Shown in pieces: positions 16,493 through 24,787 of a stretch of DNA of 64,000 nucleotides. A program made the position numbers and the translations under genes. Source of the stretch: BRHc4a sp049323755 (GTDB lineage Bacteria > Bacillota > Desulfotomaculia > Desulfotomaculales > Desulfocucumaceae). Every line of letters begins with the position of its first letter. Position 1 is the stretch's first letter. The notes beneath the pieces are model-generated. The model did not search any database, was not told where the DNA came from, and saw nothing but the letters and a program-made list of their open reading frames with translations. The stretch lies in the NCBI GenBank assembly GCA_049323755.1, contig JBMOPE010000026.1, positions 186,001-250,000 of the forward strand, written 5' to 3'.

Positions 16493-16921
16493 GTGGCCCT
16501 GCTGATTTTTCACGGTAGCAGACTTGTGGCCAAGGTTGCCATTGAAATGGCCTTAACCGAGGAAAGAACTCATGAGCGTGAACTTATGGCAACCTACGCC
16601 CGTAATGGCGTTAAGGCCGCAGCTGTCGACTACGGCGGGGACTTTATAAGTTCGGTCAGCAAAATAACCGAAAGAGCAGTTGTGGCAGCCAAGAGGGAAG
16701 GGGTTATCAAGGATATTCACGCCGAGGAAGGCGCTGTTGCCGGGGCAACACGGGAGGCCCTGTCACAGGTGATGCAGAAGGCAATTGGCCTTAATATAGG
16801 TGGAAAAATAGGAATAGCGCGTCACAAGGACCATATAAGCGTTGCAGTATTCTTTGGTGTTGGCCTGCTGCATCTTGATGAGGTCGCTGTAGGTCTTGGC
16901 CACCGCGCGGTATCTTCATAA
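16493..16921 (+). CDS. hutP: HutP family RNA-binding regulator
   Basis: HutP in Bacillus binds UAG-rich RNA in the presence of L-histidine and Mg2+ and prevents termination in the hut operon. This 142-residue protein aligns over its full length: GSRLVAKVAIEMALTEER at the N-terminus and GKIGIARHKDHISVAVFFGVGLLHLDEVAVGLGHRA at the C-terminus (given in parts; the HKDH histidines belong to the metal/ligand site). The GTG at 16493 overlaps GGAGGTG, so CTG 16499 or a nearby codon may be the real start. No hut genes are adjacent; aroH follows directly. Confidence 0.88.
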   Translation: MALLIFHGSRLVAKVAIEMALTEERTHERELMATYARNGVKAAAVDYGGDFISSVSKITERAVVAAKREGVIKDIHAEEGAVAGATREALSQVMQKAIGLNIGGKIGIARHKDHISVAVFFGVGLLHLDEVAVGLGHRAVSS

Positions 16922-16938
16922 CATCAGGAGGAACAATT

Positions 16939-17316
16939 ATGGGAAAGTGGGCCGCCAGAGGAATACGTGGAGCGACAACTGCAGAAAAAAATGAATCAAA
17001 GGAAATACTTGACGCCACCAGAGAGCTTTTAAGCAAAATTGTAAGCGAAAACTGTATTGATACTGAAGACATAACGGCTGCATTTTTTACTGTCACAGCA
17101 GATTTAAACTCCGAATTCCCCGCCACGGCAGCCAGGGAATTTATGGGCTGGACACATGTTCCAATGCTTTGCGGAAACGAAATAGACGTGCCGGGCAGTC
17201 TTGCAAAGTGTATCCGTGTGATGGTTATAGTAAATACCCAAAAAAACCAGAAGGAATTAAAACACGTTTACCTGCGGGGTGCAACTGTATTAAGACAGGA
17301 CCTGCTACCTCAATAA
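16939..17316 (+). CDS. aroH: Chorismate mutase, AroH class
   Basis: AroH is a monofunctional trimeric chorismate mutase that converts chorismate to prephenate for Tyr and Phe synthesis. The 125-residue length is normal. Landmarks are RGIRGATTAEKN at residues 7-18 (containing the active-site Arg), the FTVTADLN stretch, WTHVPMLCGNEIDVPGSL near 75-92 and CIRVMV with the second key Arg. It follows hutP by 17 bases behind CAGGAGG and is probably cotranscribed with it. Confidence 0.95.
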   Translation: MGKWAARGIRGATTAEKNESKEILDATRELLSKIVSENCIDTEDITAAFFTVTADLNSEFPATAAREFMGWTHVPMLCGNEIDVPGSLAKCIRVMVIVNTQKNQKELKHVYLRGATVLRQDLLPQ

Positions 17317-17369
17317 TTGCTCTTTCCTGGCAAAAGCTACATATCATAACTTTCGGGAGTGTATAAACT

Positions 17370-18794
17370 TTGCCGCGTAAAATTGTGTTTAACCTTATTG
17401 TTGCTTTATTATTTGTCACTTTTATTCCCCTCGGGGCAAATACCGCAGAAGCACAAAATACACCTGATAAACCGGCGAAAACATCCATATCCATAAATGG
17501 AGAAAAGTCTGATATAATTTTTGAACCCAGGTCCGGAGGGTACGACTATTTAATTGCTGCAGCAGACTTTGCCAGGATTACCGGTTCTACATATAAATTT
17601 TACCCCGGATCGGGAATGGTGACCCTGCAAAAGGGAAGCCGGGTAATTGAGTTGTACATAGACAGCCCCTCCTCTACAATTGACAGCCATCCCGCCACAA
17701 TAAGCCAGCCTCCCAGGACTGCAGACGGAATCATATATGTGCCTCTTAATTTAACAGCCTCTTCTCTTGGGTTTAAGCTATCAGTCAGCAAGCCGGGGCC
17801 TTCTTTTAATATAATTACAAATGCTGTAACCGATAATCCTGTTCCGGTAATATCCGCCGACCGCCCCGAAAAACTTATACCGGAAAATTCCGAGTTTATG
17901 GCCGGTAATCCCTCCGTTGCAGATTCAGTTTATACAAAAGGAGATCTTAACGGAGATGGAAATGATGAATTTGCTGCACTGTATAGAAGAGAAGATGGAA
18001 AGGGCGGAATCCTTTTATATGGAAAAGATACAAATCAATACAGAAAACTATGGCTTAAAGAAGATTATTTTTCACCCACTCTCCTTGAAATAGAGGATTT
18101 CGGAACAGGAGGACTCTCGCTGGTGACAGGGTGGGATTTGGGTCATCCGCTGGGTTCATATCTAGAAATATACTCGGTAAGTAACAACAGCGTTGATCTT
18201 ATATACAGCGATATATATCATGAAGCCGAAACAGGCGATTTTGACGGTGACGGAAAGAAAGATCTTGCTCTTTGGCAGAAGGACACTGCAGATACTTACA
18301 ACATAAAAGTGTTTAAGTGGGACGGAAAAAAGTTTGCCTCGCTGGAATTCTGCCCCGGCTACTATGAAAAGGTTATGGATTATTATGAAAAACTTCAAAA
18401 CTCTTCCCGCTCCAGGGCGGTATACTACCGCATGGCCGAAGCCTGCTGGAGGGCGGAAAAATTTGATCTGGCGCTAAAATACGCCCTGGAAGGTATCAAC
18501 CTTCCACCTGGATACCCAACAAATGAAAGTTTTAATGTCATAAGAGGATTAGCCCTGACAGAAATGAACAGGCACACCGAGGCTATACCTGTATTAAAAC
18601 AGGCGCTTGAAGGCTACCAGGGAGCACCTGCTCCAGAAGCCCGATTTGCTCTCTCCCTCAGCTATCTAAAAACCGGCAATAGTGAAAGGGGAATGCAGGA
18701 GCTTGCCAGGGCGGTTAACGAGGGCAATGACTGGCCCGGCTTCTTAAGGGCCTACAACATTCTAAAAGAACAGATAAGTTTATTGACTAAATAA
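17370..18794 (+). CDS. Secreted protein with stalk (copper-amine-oxidase-N-like), FG-GAP and TPR segments
   Basis: From a TTG behind CGGGAGTG the 474-residue product has a signal peptide (IVFNLIVALLFVTFIPLG, cleavage near AEA). Residues about 30-140 resemble the copper amine oxidase N-terminal-like stalk domain common in clostridial envelope proteins (YVPLNLTASSLGFKL). Two calcium-loop-like FG-GAP repeats follow (KGDLNGDGNDEF near 190; TGDFDGDGKKDL near 287). The C-terminal 140 residues are TPR-like (ALKYALEGI, AIPVLKQALEG, ELARAVNEG). Likely an exported cell-surface scaffold; function unknown. Confidence 0.72.
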   Translation: MPRKIVFNLIVALLFVTFIPLGANTAEAQNTPDKPAKTSISINGEKSDIIFEPRSGGYDYLIAAADFARITGSTYKFYPGSGMVTLQKGSRVIELYIDSPSSTIDSHPATISQPPRTADGIIYVPLNLTASSLGFKLSVSKPGPSFNIITNAVTDNPVPVISADRPEKLIPENSEFMAGNPSVADSVYTKGDLNGDGNDEFAALYRREDGKGGILLYGKDTNQYRKLWLKEDYFSPTLLEIEDFGTGGLSLVTGWDLGHPLGSYLEIYSVSNNSVDLIYSDIYHEAETGDFDGDGKKDLALWQKDTADTYNIKVFKWDGKKFASLEFCPGYYEKVMDYYEKLQNSSRSRAVYYRMAEACWRAEKFDLALKYALEGINLPPGYPTNESFNVIRGLALTEMNRHTEAIPVLKQALEGYQGAPAPEARFALSLSYLKTGNSERGMQELARAVNEGNDWPGFLRAYNILKEQISLLTK

Positions 18795-18805
18795 CCTTTT
18801 ACCTG

Positions 18806-18835
18806 TTGACACAGCTTTCCAGGCTGTGATAAATT
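18806..18835 (+). promoter_or_regulatory. trp operon promoter (sigma-A type)
   Basis: TTGACA at 18806-18811, 18 bases, then TAAATT at 18830-18835 preceded by TG (extended -10). Predicted start of transcription is about 18842, right at the triplet array. It is the only promoter-like match in the leader. Confidence 0.65.
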
Positions 18836-18841
18836 AGTAGA

Positions 18842-18895
18842 TAGCTTAGCAGAGTTGAGAATAGAATAAGATGAGCAGAGAAGAGCTGAGGTGAG
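18842..18895 (+). promoter_or_regulatory. Candidate TRAP-binding site in the trp leader
   Basis: Triplets start at 18842, 47, 52, 57, 62, 67, 73, 78, 83, 88 and 93: TAG TAG GAG GAG TAG TAA GAG GAG GAG GAG GAG. Spacers are 2 bases except one of 3, giving eleven repeats, which equals the TRAP (MtrB) 11-mer. Two further TAGs occur at 18835 and 18838. The last triplets overlap an antiterminator arm (18892-18901). I infer tryptophan-dependent attenuation; no mtrB gene is in the window. Confidence 0.8.
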
Positions 18896-18927
18896 AAACC
18901 GCATTAAGCCTATTTATTGTGTTTAAT

Positions 18928-18959
18928 AAAACCGGTACTCATTTGAGTGCCGGTTTTTT
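18928..18959 (+). terminator. trp operon attenuator terminator
   Basis: AAACCGGTACTC and GAGTGCCGGTTT pair (one G-U) around the loop ATTT, followed by a run of T. The left arm's CGGT and CTCA (18933-18941) can pair instead with TGAG and ACCG at 18892-18901, inside and just after the triplet array, giving an antiterminator. Confidence 0.85.
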
Positions 18960-18979
18960 ATTTATACACCAGAAATGTC

Positions 18980-19013
18980 AATTCCCAATTCCTGATTCCC
19001 AATTCCGGACCCC
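18980..19013 (-). repeat. Heptanucleotide repeat, AATTCCC type
   Basis: Units AATTCCC, AATTCCT, GATTCCC and AATTCCG, ending with GGACCCC and GAATAATGCTAA. The same ending recurs at 43942-43970 and partly at 50525. It lies between the attenuator and trpE. Confidence 0.65.
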
Positions 19014-19030
19014 AGAATAATGCTAACAAT

Positions 19031-19063
19031 GCCGCTCACAGCGGCAACGCCCGCAGGGCGTTT
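19031..19063 (+). repeat. Bipartite double-hairpin REP-like element, copy 2
   Basis: GCCGCT-CAC-AGCGGC followed by AACGCCCGCAGGGCGTT. It lies within the trp leader, just before the trpE ribosome binding site. Copies at 14200 and 49138. Confidence 0.7.
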
Positions 19064-19081
19064 ATATGGGAGGTTATAGCT

Positions 19082-20563
19082 ATGTATTATCCTGACGAAA
19101 ACACTTACCTTAACTACGCAAAGGAATTTAGCCTTGTACCTGTAAGTGTCGAGTGGCCCTCAGACACAGAAACTCCAATTACCATATACTCAAAGGTTGC
19201 CCTGGGCGAATCCTCGTTTTTACTTGAAAGTGTCGAGGGAGCTGAATCCATCGGCAGGTATTCCTTTATCGGGCTAAATCCTGAGGCCGTTCTCCACACC
19301 CACAGGGACACGGCCACCATTGAAAGGGGAGGCAGTAAAACTCATATAAAAGGAAATCCCCTTAATATAATTGAGGATTTCATTGACGAGTACAAATCAC
19401 CGGTCCTGGACGGAATGCCAAGGTTTTACTGCGGTGCCGTGGGCTACATCGGGTATGACCTGGTAAGGCACATTGAAAGGCTTCCTGACCTGAAAAGGGA
19501 AGATCAGGGGGTGCCGGACAGCATCCTTATGGTTCCGGGAACAGTGATAATAATTGACCATCTTAAACACACAATGAGAATAGTGGTAAATACAAGGCCT
19601 TCCCTTGGCGGGAAAGAGGAATTTCAAAGGGCGTCCCGCACAATTAATCATATTCTGAAAAAAATACGTGAAGGTAATTCTCCAGGGGGGCTTTCTCCCT
19701 CCACAGGTAAAAATGAAAGAAAAATGGTGTCAAGCCTGTCCAAAGAGGAATTCATGGAAAGGGTAAAACTGGCAAAGGAGTACATTATGGCCGGCGACAT
19801 TCTACAAGTTGTACTCTCCCGGCGAATAGACATGAAATTCAACGGAGACCCCTTCAGGGTATACAGAAGACTGCGCAGAAACAATCCGTCACCGTACCTT
19901 TATTATCTTGATACAGGCAGTGTTACAGTAGCAGGCTCATCACCTGAAATGCTGGTCAGGGTTGAAGGGGAGACCATTGAAACAAGGCCGATAGCAGGTA
20001 CAAGGCCCAGGGGGCTAAATATGAAAGAAGACCAGTCTCTGGCCGGTGACCTGCTGTCAGATGTTAAGGAGAGAGCTGAGCACGTTATGCTGGTTGACCT
20101 TGGCAGAAATGACATCGGGCGAATAAGCAGGCCGGGGACAGTGAAGGTTGAGCAGTTTATGGAGGTTGAGAAATACTCCCACGTTATGCACCTTGTTTCC
20201 TCGGTAAAGGGCCAGCTTAAAAGCGGCATCAGGGGAATGGATGTTTTAAGGGCCTGCTTTCCGGCGGGTACAGTTTCCGGGGCTCCCAAGGTAAGGGCAA
20301 TGGAGATTATAGAAGAGCTGGAGCCATCCCGCAGGGGTCCGTATGCAGGATCAGTAGGATACATAGGGTTTAACGGGAATATGGACACGGCCATAGCCAT
20401 TCGGACTATAGTTTTTCATAATGGAGTTGCCTCGGTGCAGGTTGGCGCCGGAATTGTGGCAGATTCAGACCCTGCCTCCGAATTCCAGGAAACTGAAAAT
20501 AAAGCAATGGCACTATTAAAGACCCTTGCCGAGGAGGATGATCAAGTTGCTGCTAATTATTGA
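19082..20563 (+). CDS. trpE: Anthranilate synthase component I
   Basis: TrpE converts chorismate to anthranilate using ammonia delivered by TrpG. The 493-residue protein has the N-terminal feedback-inhibition region (SSFLLESVEG, with the conserved Ser near residue 40) and chorismate-binding motifs IAGTRPRG near 320, LVDLGRNDIGR near 353, and PAGTVSGAPKVRAMEII near 405. The ATG at 19082 follows GGGAGG. Reading further upstream would cross the REP and heptad repeats, so I reject the longer frame. It is the first gene of the trp operon. Confidence 0.97.
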   Translation: MYYPDENTYLNYAKEFSLVPVSVEWPSDTETPITIYSKVALGESSFLLESVEGAESIGRYSFIGLNPEAVLHTHRDTATIERGGSKTHIKGNPLNIIEDFIDEYKSPVLDGMPRFYCGAVGYIGYDLVRHIERLPDLKREDQGVPDSILMVPGTVIIIDHLKHTMRIVVNTRPSLGGKEEFQRASRTINHILKKIREGNSPGGLSPSTGKNERKMVSSLSKEEFMERVKLAKEYIMAGDILQVVLSRRIDMKFNGDPFRVYRRLRRNNPSPYLYYLDTGSVTVAGSSPEMLVRVEGETIETRPIAGTRPRGLNMKEDQSLAGDLLSDVKERAEHVMLVDLGRNDIGRISRPGTVKVEQFMEVEKYSHVMHLVSSVKGQLKSGIRGMDVLRACFPAGTVSGAPKVRAMEIIEELEPSRRGPYAGSVGYIGFNGNMDTAIAIRTIVFHNGVASVQVGAGIVADSDPASEFQETENKAMALLKTLAEEDDQVAANY

Positions 20564-21143
20564 CAATTACGATTCATTTACCTATAACCTGGCACAATAT
20601 TTTTCGGAACTGGGATCAGATGTCTCCGTGGAAAGAAATGACGCTATAAGTCCTGACGAAATAGATAGCATTTCACCAGCCTGCATAGTGCTGTCACCGG
20701 GTCCAGGCAGGCCGGAAAACGCTGGAATAACAAACGATGTAATACGCAAGTTTGCCGGGAAAATCCCCATTTTGGGAGTATGCCTGGGCCACCAGGCCAT
20801 AGGCAGCGTTTACGGAGGTTCCGTAACCAGGGCTAAAACAGTAATGCACGGCAAGCAGTCCCTTATTTACCATGATGGTAAAGGAGTTTTTAAGAATATC
20901 CCGTCTCCCTTTACAGCCATTAGATACCACTCACTGGTGGTGAGCAGGGAGAGCATTAACGATTGCCTTGAAATAAGCGCCTGGACAGATGATGGGGAAA
21001 TTATGGGAATAAGGCACAAAAAATACAATGTAGAAGGGGTGCAGTTTCATCCTGAATCAATACTTACCGAACATGGCCATGCACTCTTGCAGAATTTTTT
21101 AAAGAACAGCCGGACAACTAACCTGTGCCAGGAGGTTATATAA
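20547..21143 (+). CDS. trpG: Anthranilate synthase component II (glutamine amidotransferase)
   Basis: TrpG hydrolyses glutamine to supply ammonia to TrpE. The class I amidotransferase triad is visible: Cys in ILGVCLGHQAIG (near residue 78) and His/Glu in VQFHPES (near 170). N-terminus is LLIIDNYDSFTYN. It overlaps the end of trpE. The TTG at 20547 is placed 9 bases after GAGGAGG; an ATG at 20538 is in frame but touches that site, so the start is open by three codons. It may also serve folate (PabA). Confidence 0.94.
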   Translation: MLLIIDNYDSFTYNLAQYFSELGSDVSVERNDAISPDEIDSISPACIVLSPGPGRPENAGITNDVIRKFAGKIPILGVCLGHQAIGSVYGGSVTRAKTVMHGKQSLIYHDGKGVFKNIPSPFTAIRYHSLVVSRESINDCLEISAWTDDGEIMGIRHKKYNVEGVQFHPESILTEHGHALLQNFLKNSRTTNLCQEVI

Positions 21144-21145
21144 AC

Positions 21146-22195
21146 ATGGAAAACTCTGAACTAATCCGCGAGGCCATACAAAGGGCAGTTTCAGGCAGCA
21201 GCCTGAATGAGGCCGAGGCCGGCTCCGTGATGGAGCAAATAATGAACGGTAAAGCCAGTCCGGCCCAAATTGCGGCGTTTCTAATAGCAATGCGCTTAAA
21301 GGGCGAAACCGTTGAAGAAATCACCGGTTTTGCGAGAGTTATGAGGAAAATGGCTACTCCGGTAAACACCCGGCATGAAACAATAGTTGACACCTGCGGG
21401 ACCGGGGGTGACGGGGTGAATACTTTCAACATATCCACCGCCGCGGCACTGGTGGTGGCAGGCTGCGGAGTTCCTGTGGCAAAGCACGGAAACAGGTCTG
21501 TTTCAAGCAAATGCGGCTCTGCCGACGTGCTTGAGGCCCTGGGAATAAATATAAACCTCACTCCGGAGCAAAAGGAAGAGTGCCTGGATAATATTGGCAT
21601 AGCATTCCTGTTCGCTCCATCCCTTCACGGGGCAATGAAATATGCTGCAGGGCCCCGCAGGGAAATAGGTGTAAGGACAGTGTTCAATGTGCTGGGGCCG
21701 CTTACCAACCCGGCAGGCGCCAACTCACAGGTGCTTGGAGTTTACAGCAGGGAGCTGGTGCCAAAGCTGGCCGGCGTACTTGCCAGGCTGGGATCAAAGG
21801 GAGCCTTTGTGCTCCACGGGGCCGGGGGGACTGACGAAATAACCCCGGTGGGCCCCGCTTATGTTTCCCAGGTGTCCGGACAAAAAATAAAAAGCTTTGA
21901 ACTTGACCCGGCTGATTTCGGAATAAGGAGAGCAGGCATTGAACAATTGAGGGGAGGGTCTCCTGCAGAGAATGCCGCCATAGTAAAAAGCGTTCTTGCC
22001 GGAGAAAAGGGGCCGAGAAGGGACGCTGTATTGTTAAATTCCGCCCTTGCGCTGGTGGCCTCGGGATTTGCCGGCAGCATAGAGTCCGGTCTTACTATAG
22101 CAGGTGAGAGTATTGACAGCGGTAAAGCACTGGAAAAACTCAGCCGTATGGCCGAATTCACAACCTCTGCCAAAGTCAGGAAGGAGATATCGTGA
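21146..22195 (+). CDS. trpD: Anthranilate phosphoribosyltransferase
   Basis: TrpD transfers phosphoribose from PRPP to anthranilate. The 349-residue protein has the PRPP motif DTCGTGGDGVNTFNIST near residue 79 and KHGNRSVSSKCGSADVLEALG near 108, both type-defining. The ATG at 21146 follows AGGAGG at 10 bases; the longer frame adds only residues that overlap trpG. The stop overlaps the GTG of trpC by 4 bases. Confidence 0.96.
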   Translation: MENSELIREAIQRAVSGSSLNEAEAGSVMEQIMNGKASPAQIAAFLIAMRLKGETVEEITGFARVMRKMATPVNTRHETIVDTCGTGGDGVNTFNISTAAALVVAGCGVPVAKHGNRSVSSKCGSADVLEALGININLTPEQKEECLDNIGIAFLFAPSLHGAMKYAAGPRREIGVRTVFNVLGPLTNPAGANSQVLGVYSRELVPKLAGVLARLGSKGAFVLHGAGGTDEITPVGPAYVSQVSGQKIKSFELDPADFGIRRAGIEQLRGGSPAENAAIVKSVLAGEKGPRRDAVLLNSALALVASGFAGSIESGLTIAGESIDSGKALEKLSRMAEFTTSAKVRKEIS

Positions 22196-22974
22196 TTCTC
22201 GAAAAAATATTGGAAAATAAGCGCACCGAGGTTAATGCACTTAAAAAAGCTTTTGATTACCATTCCGCTAAGCAGTCTATTGATATGCTGCCTCCTGCCA
22301 GGTCACTGTCACGGTCACTTAAACAGAGCGGAAAAGTTACCCTTCTGGCGGAAATAAAAGGGGCATCGCCGTCAAAGGGTACAATCAGAAAAAATTTCAA
22401 CCCCTCAGATGTTGCCAGGATTTACGCTGAAAATGGGGCTGCCGCCATATCTGTCCTTACAGATGAAAAATTTTTTTCAGGAAGGCCCGAATACCTGACG
22501 GAAGTAAGGAAAGCAACAGAATTACCGGTTTTAAGAAAGGATTTTATTATAGACCCCATCCAGATATACCAGGCAAGGCTACTGGGTGCCGACGCAGTTC
22601 TTCTTATATGTTCGGCCCTGTCAAGCAAAGACCTTGGCAGCCTGATGAAAGCAGCGGAAGAATCCGGGCTGGAGGCATTGGTGGAAGTACATGACGAATA
22701 CGAGCTGGACTCCGCCATAAAGGCCGGGGCCATCAACATAGGCATAAACAACCGTGACCTGAGAACCTTTGTCACCGATATAAACACAACAATAAAGCTC
22801 AGCAAAAAGCTTGGCAACAGTTCCACTGTACTGGTCAGTGAAAGTGGGATAAAGTCAAGAGCCGATATTGAAATGCTTAAGGAACACGGGGTTAGCGCTG
22901 TCCTGGTGGGAGAGGCCCTTATGGCAGCGGCCGACATTGCCGGTAAAGTCAGGGAATTGACAGGAAACCACTGA
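22192..22974 (+). CDS. trpC: Indole-3-glycerol phosphate synthase
   Basis: This 260-residue TIM-barrel enzyme makes indole-3-glycerol phosphate from CdRP. Visible motifs: AEIKGASPSKGTI near residue 52, the FFSGRPEYL loop, LRKDFIIDPIQIYQA near 112 (catalytic Lys), and VSESGIKSRADIEML near 220. The GTG start overlaps trpD and lies behind AAGGAG. Unlike E. coli it is not fused to trpF, which follows separately. Confidence 0.96.
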   Translation: MILEKILENKRTEVNALKKAFDYHSAKQSIDMLPPARSLSRSLKQSGKVTLLAEIKGASPSKGTIRKNFNPSDVARIYAENGAAAISVLTDEKFFSGRPEYLTEVRKATELPVLRKDFIIDPIQIYQARLLGADAVLLICSALSSKDLGSLMKAAEESGLEALVEVHDEYELDSAIKAGAINIGINNRDLRTFVTDINTTIKLSKKLGNSSTVLVSESGIKSRADIEMLKEHGVSAVLVGEALMAAADIAGKVRELTGNH

Positions 22975-22991
22975 TATACAGGAGACTTGAT

Positions 22992-23597
22992 ATGTCATAT
23001 GTAAGGGTTAAAATTTGCGGCATAAGCGATGTTGAAACCGCTCACCGGGCTGCTCATTGCGGTGCTGATGCCCTGGGCTTTGTGTTTGCCCCCAGCAGAA
23101 GGAGAGTATCTACTGAAAAGGCCGGCTCTATAATCACTGAACTCCCTCCCTTTATTTCAAAGGTGGGGGTATTTGTAAACCAGTCTTACAGCGAGATATG
23201 TCATATTGTTGAGTGCACAGGAATTGACACAATACAGCTGCATGGCGACGAAACCCCCGAGTTTTGCAGAAGCTTCAGGCATAAAGTAATAAAGTCCCTA
23301 TCAGTAAAAGAAGAAAGTGATATTGCTTCCTGTAAGTATTACGATGTTGACGCATACCTGCTGGACACATCCCTGCCGGGGATGAGGGGGGGCACCGGCA
23401 TTTCCTTTGACTGGCGGCTTGCAACCGGCTTTACACACGGCCCCTTAATACTTGCCGGGGGACTAAATCCGGGTAACGTCAGAGAAGCCATAAAAACTGT
23501 CAGGCCCTATGCCGTTGATGTAAGCAGCGGGGTTGAAACCGACGGAAAGAAAGATTTTTATAAGATAGAAGAGTTTATAAGGAGGGCTAAGTCTTGA
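22992..23597 (+). CDS. trpF: Phosphoribosylanthranilate isomerase
   Basis: TrpF isomerises PRA to CdRP. The 201-residue protein has the expected catalytic Cys in VKICGISDVETA (residue 9) and Asp in VDVSSGVETDGKKD near 178, plus the phosphate loop LAGGLNPGNV near 155. The ATG follows AGGAGACT. Its TGA overlaps the TTG start of trpB. Confidence 0.95.
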   Translation: MSYVRVKICGISDVETAHRAAHCGADALGFVFAPSRRRVSTEKAGSIITELPPFISKVGVFVNQSYSEICHIVECTGIDTIQLHGDETPEFCRSFRHKVIKSLSVKEESDIASCKYYDVDAYLLDTSLPGMRGGTGISFDWRLATGFTHGPLILAGGLNPGNVREAIKTVRPYAVDVSSGVETDGKKDFYKIEEFIRRAKS

Positions 23598-24787
23598 GCA
23601 CTTCATTACCCGACAAAAGGGGATATTACGGAATATACGGGGGAAGGTTCGTTCCGGAGACTCTCATGCCCGCGCTGGAGGAGCTGGAAGAAGCATATAA
23701 CTCAATAGCCTGCGACGAGACTTTTAACAGAGAATACCAATCCCTTTTAAATAAATACGTGGGCAGGCCATCAAATCTTTATTATGCAGAAAGGCTTACA
23801 AATCACTGCGGGGGAGCAAAAATCTATCTTAAAAGAGAGGACCTGAACCATACAGGGGCTCATAAAATAAATAATACAGTGGGACAAATTCTTCTGGCCA
23901 GCAAAATGAATAAAAAAAGGATTATTGCAGAAACCGGAGCCGGTCAGCATGGAGTCGCCACTGCCACGGCAGCAGCGCTTTTCAATCTGAAGTGCGCAGT
24001 ATACATGGGCGAAGAAGACATTGAAAGACAGGCGCTTAACGTATTCCGGATGAAATTGCTGGGCGCTGAGGTTATACCGGTTACCTCCGGGAGCAAAACC
24101 CTGAAGGATGCCATGAACGAGGCCATGAGAGACTGGGTGGCCAATGTCGGTGATACCTTTTACCTTATAGGTTCGGTTGCCGGGCCCCACCCGTATCCTC
24201 TATTGGTAAGAAATTTTCAAAGGGTAATAGGGGATGAAGCCAGGAGGCAGATCCTGGACTGTGAGGGAAGGCTCCCTGACTGCATAATAGCCTGCGTTGG
24301 CGGAGGCAGCAATGCCATGGGAATTTTTTACCCATTTCTGGAGGATAATGTTGACCTTGTCGGAGTGGAGGCTGCCGGTCACGGAATAGGCACCGGAAAG
24401 CATGCGGCCACTCTCAGCGCGGGAACCCCTGGGGTGCTCCATGGATCTATGAGCTATATTCTACAGGACGAGGACGGCCAGATACAGCTGGCACACTCTG
24501 TTTCCGCGGGGCTTGACTACCCTGGCGTGGGTCCTGAACACAGCTATCTTAAAGACACCGGCAGGGTAAGATACACCTCGGTAACCGATTCAGAGGCGCT
24601 GGAAGCCTTTAACCTTTTATGCCGGACTGAAGGAATAATCCCTGCGCTGGAGAGCTCACACGCCATTGCAGAGGCTGCAAGGATTGCCGGCACTATGAGC
24701 AGGGAAAATGTAATTGTGGTTAACCTGTCCGGCCGGGGCGACAAGGATGTAGAAACAGTGGCAAGGATTCAGGGGGTGAGCTTATAA
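23594..24787 (+). CDS. trpB: Tryptophan synthase beta subunit
   Basis: TrpB condenses indole with serine using PLP. The PLP lysine lies in REDLNHTGAHKINN near residue 87-100, the glycine-rich phosphate loop is GGGSNAMG near 236, and the C-terminus has SGRGDKD. Length 397 residues is standard for TrpB1. The start is a TTG behind GGAGGG, overlapping trpF. The stop shares one base with the ATG of trpA. Confidence 0.97.
   Translation: MSTSLPDKRGYYGIYGGRFVPETLMPALEELEEAYNSIACDETFNREYQSLLNKYVGRPSNLYYAERLTNHCGGAKIYLKREDLNHTGAHKINNTVGQILLASKMNKKRIIAETGAGQHGVATATAAALFNLKCAVYMGEEDIERQALNVFRMKLLGAEVIPVTSGSKTLKDAMNEAMRDWVANVGDTFYLIGSVAGPHPYPLLVRNFQRVIGDEARRQILDCEGRLPDCIIACVGGGSNAMGIFYPFLEDNVDLVGVEAAGHGIGTGKHAATLSAGTPGVLHGSMSYILQDEDGQIQLAHSVSAGLDYPGVGPEHSYLKDTGRVRYTSVTDSEALEAFNLLCRTEGIIPALESSHAIAEAARIAGTMSRENVIVVNLSGRGDKDVETVARIQGVSL

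Noticed and set aside
18842..18959. T-box riboswitch for trp
   Set aside because: No conserved T-box sequence (TGGNACC) and no Trp specifier loop; the triplet array gives a better explanation.
18947..19081. N-terminal extension of trpE
   Set aside because: It would start inside the attenuator terminator and translate the heptad and REP repeats. The ATG at 19082 has a proper ribosome binding site and the family N-terminus.
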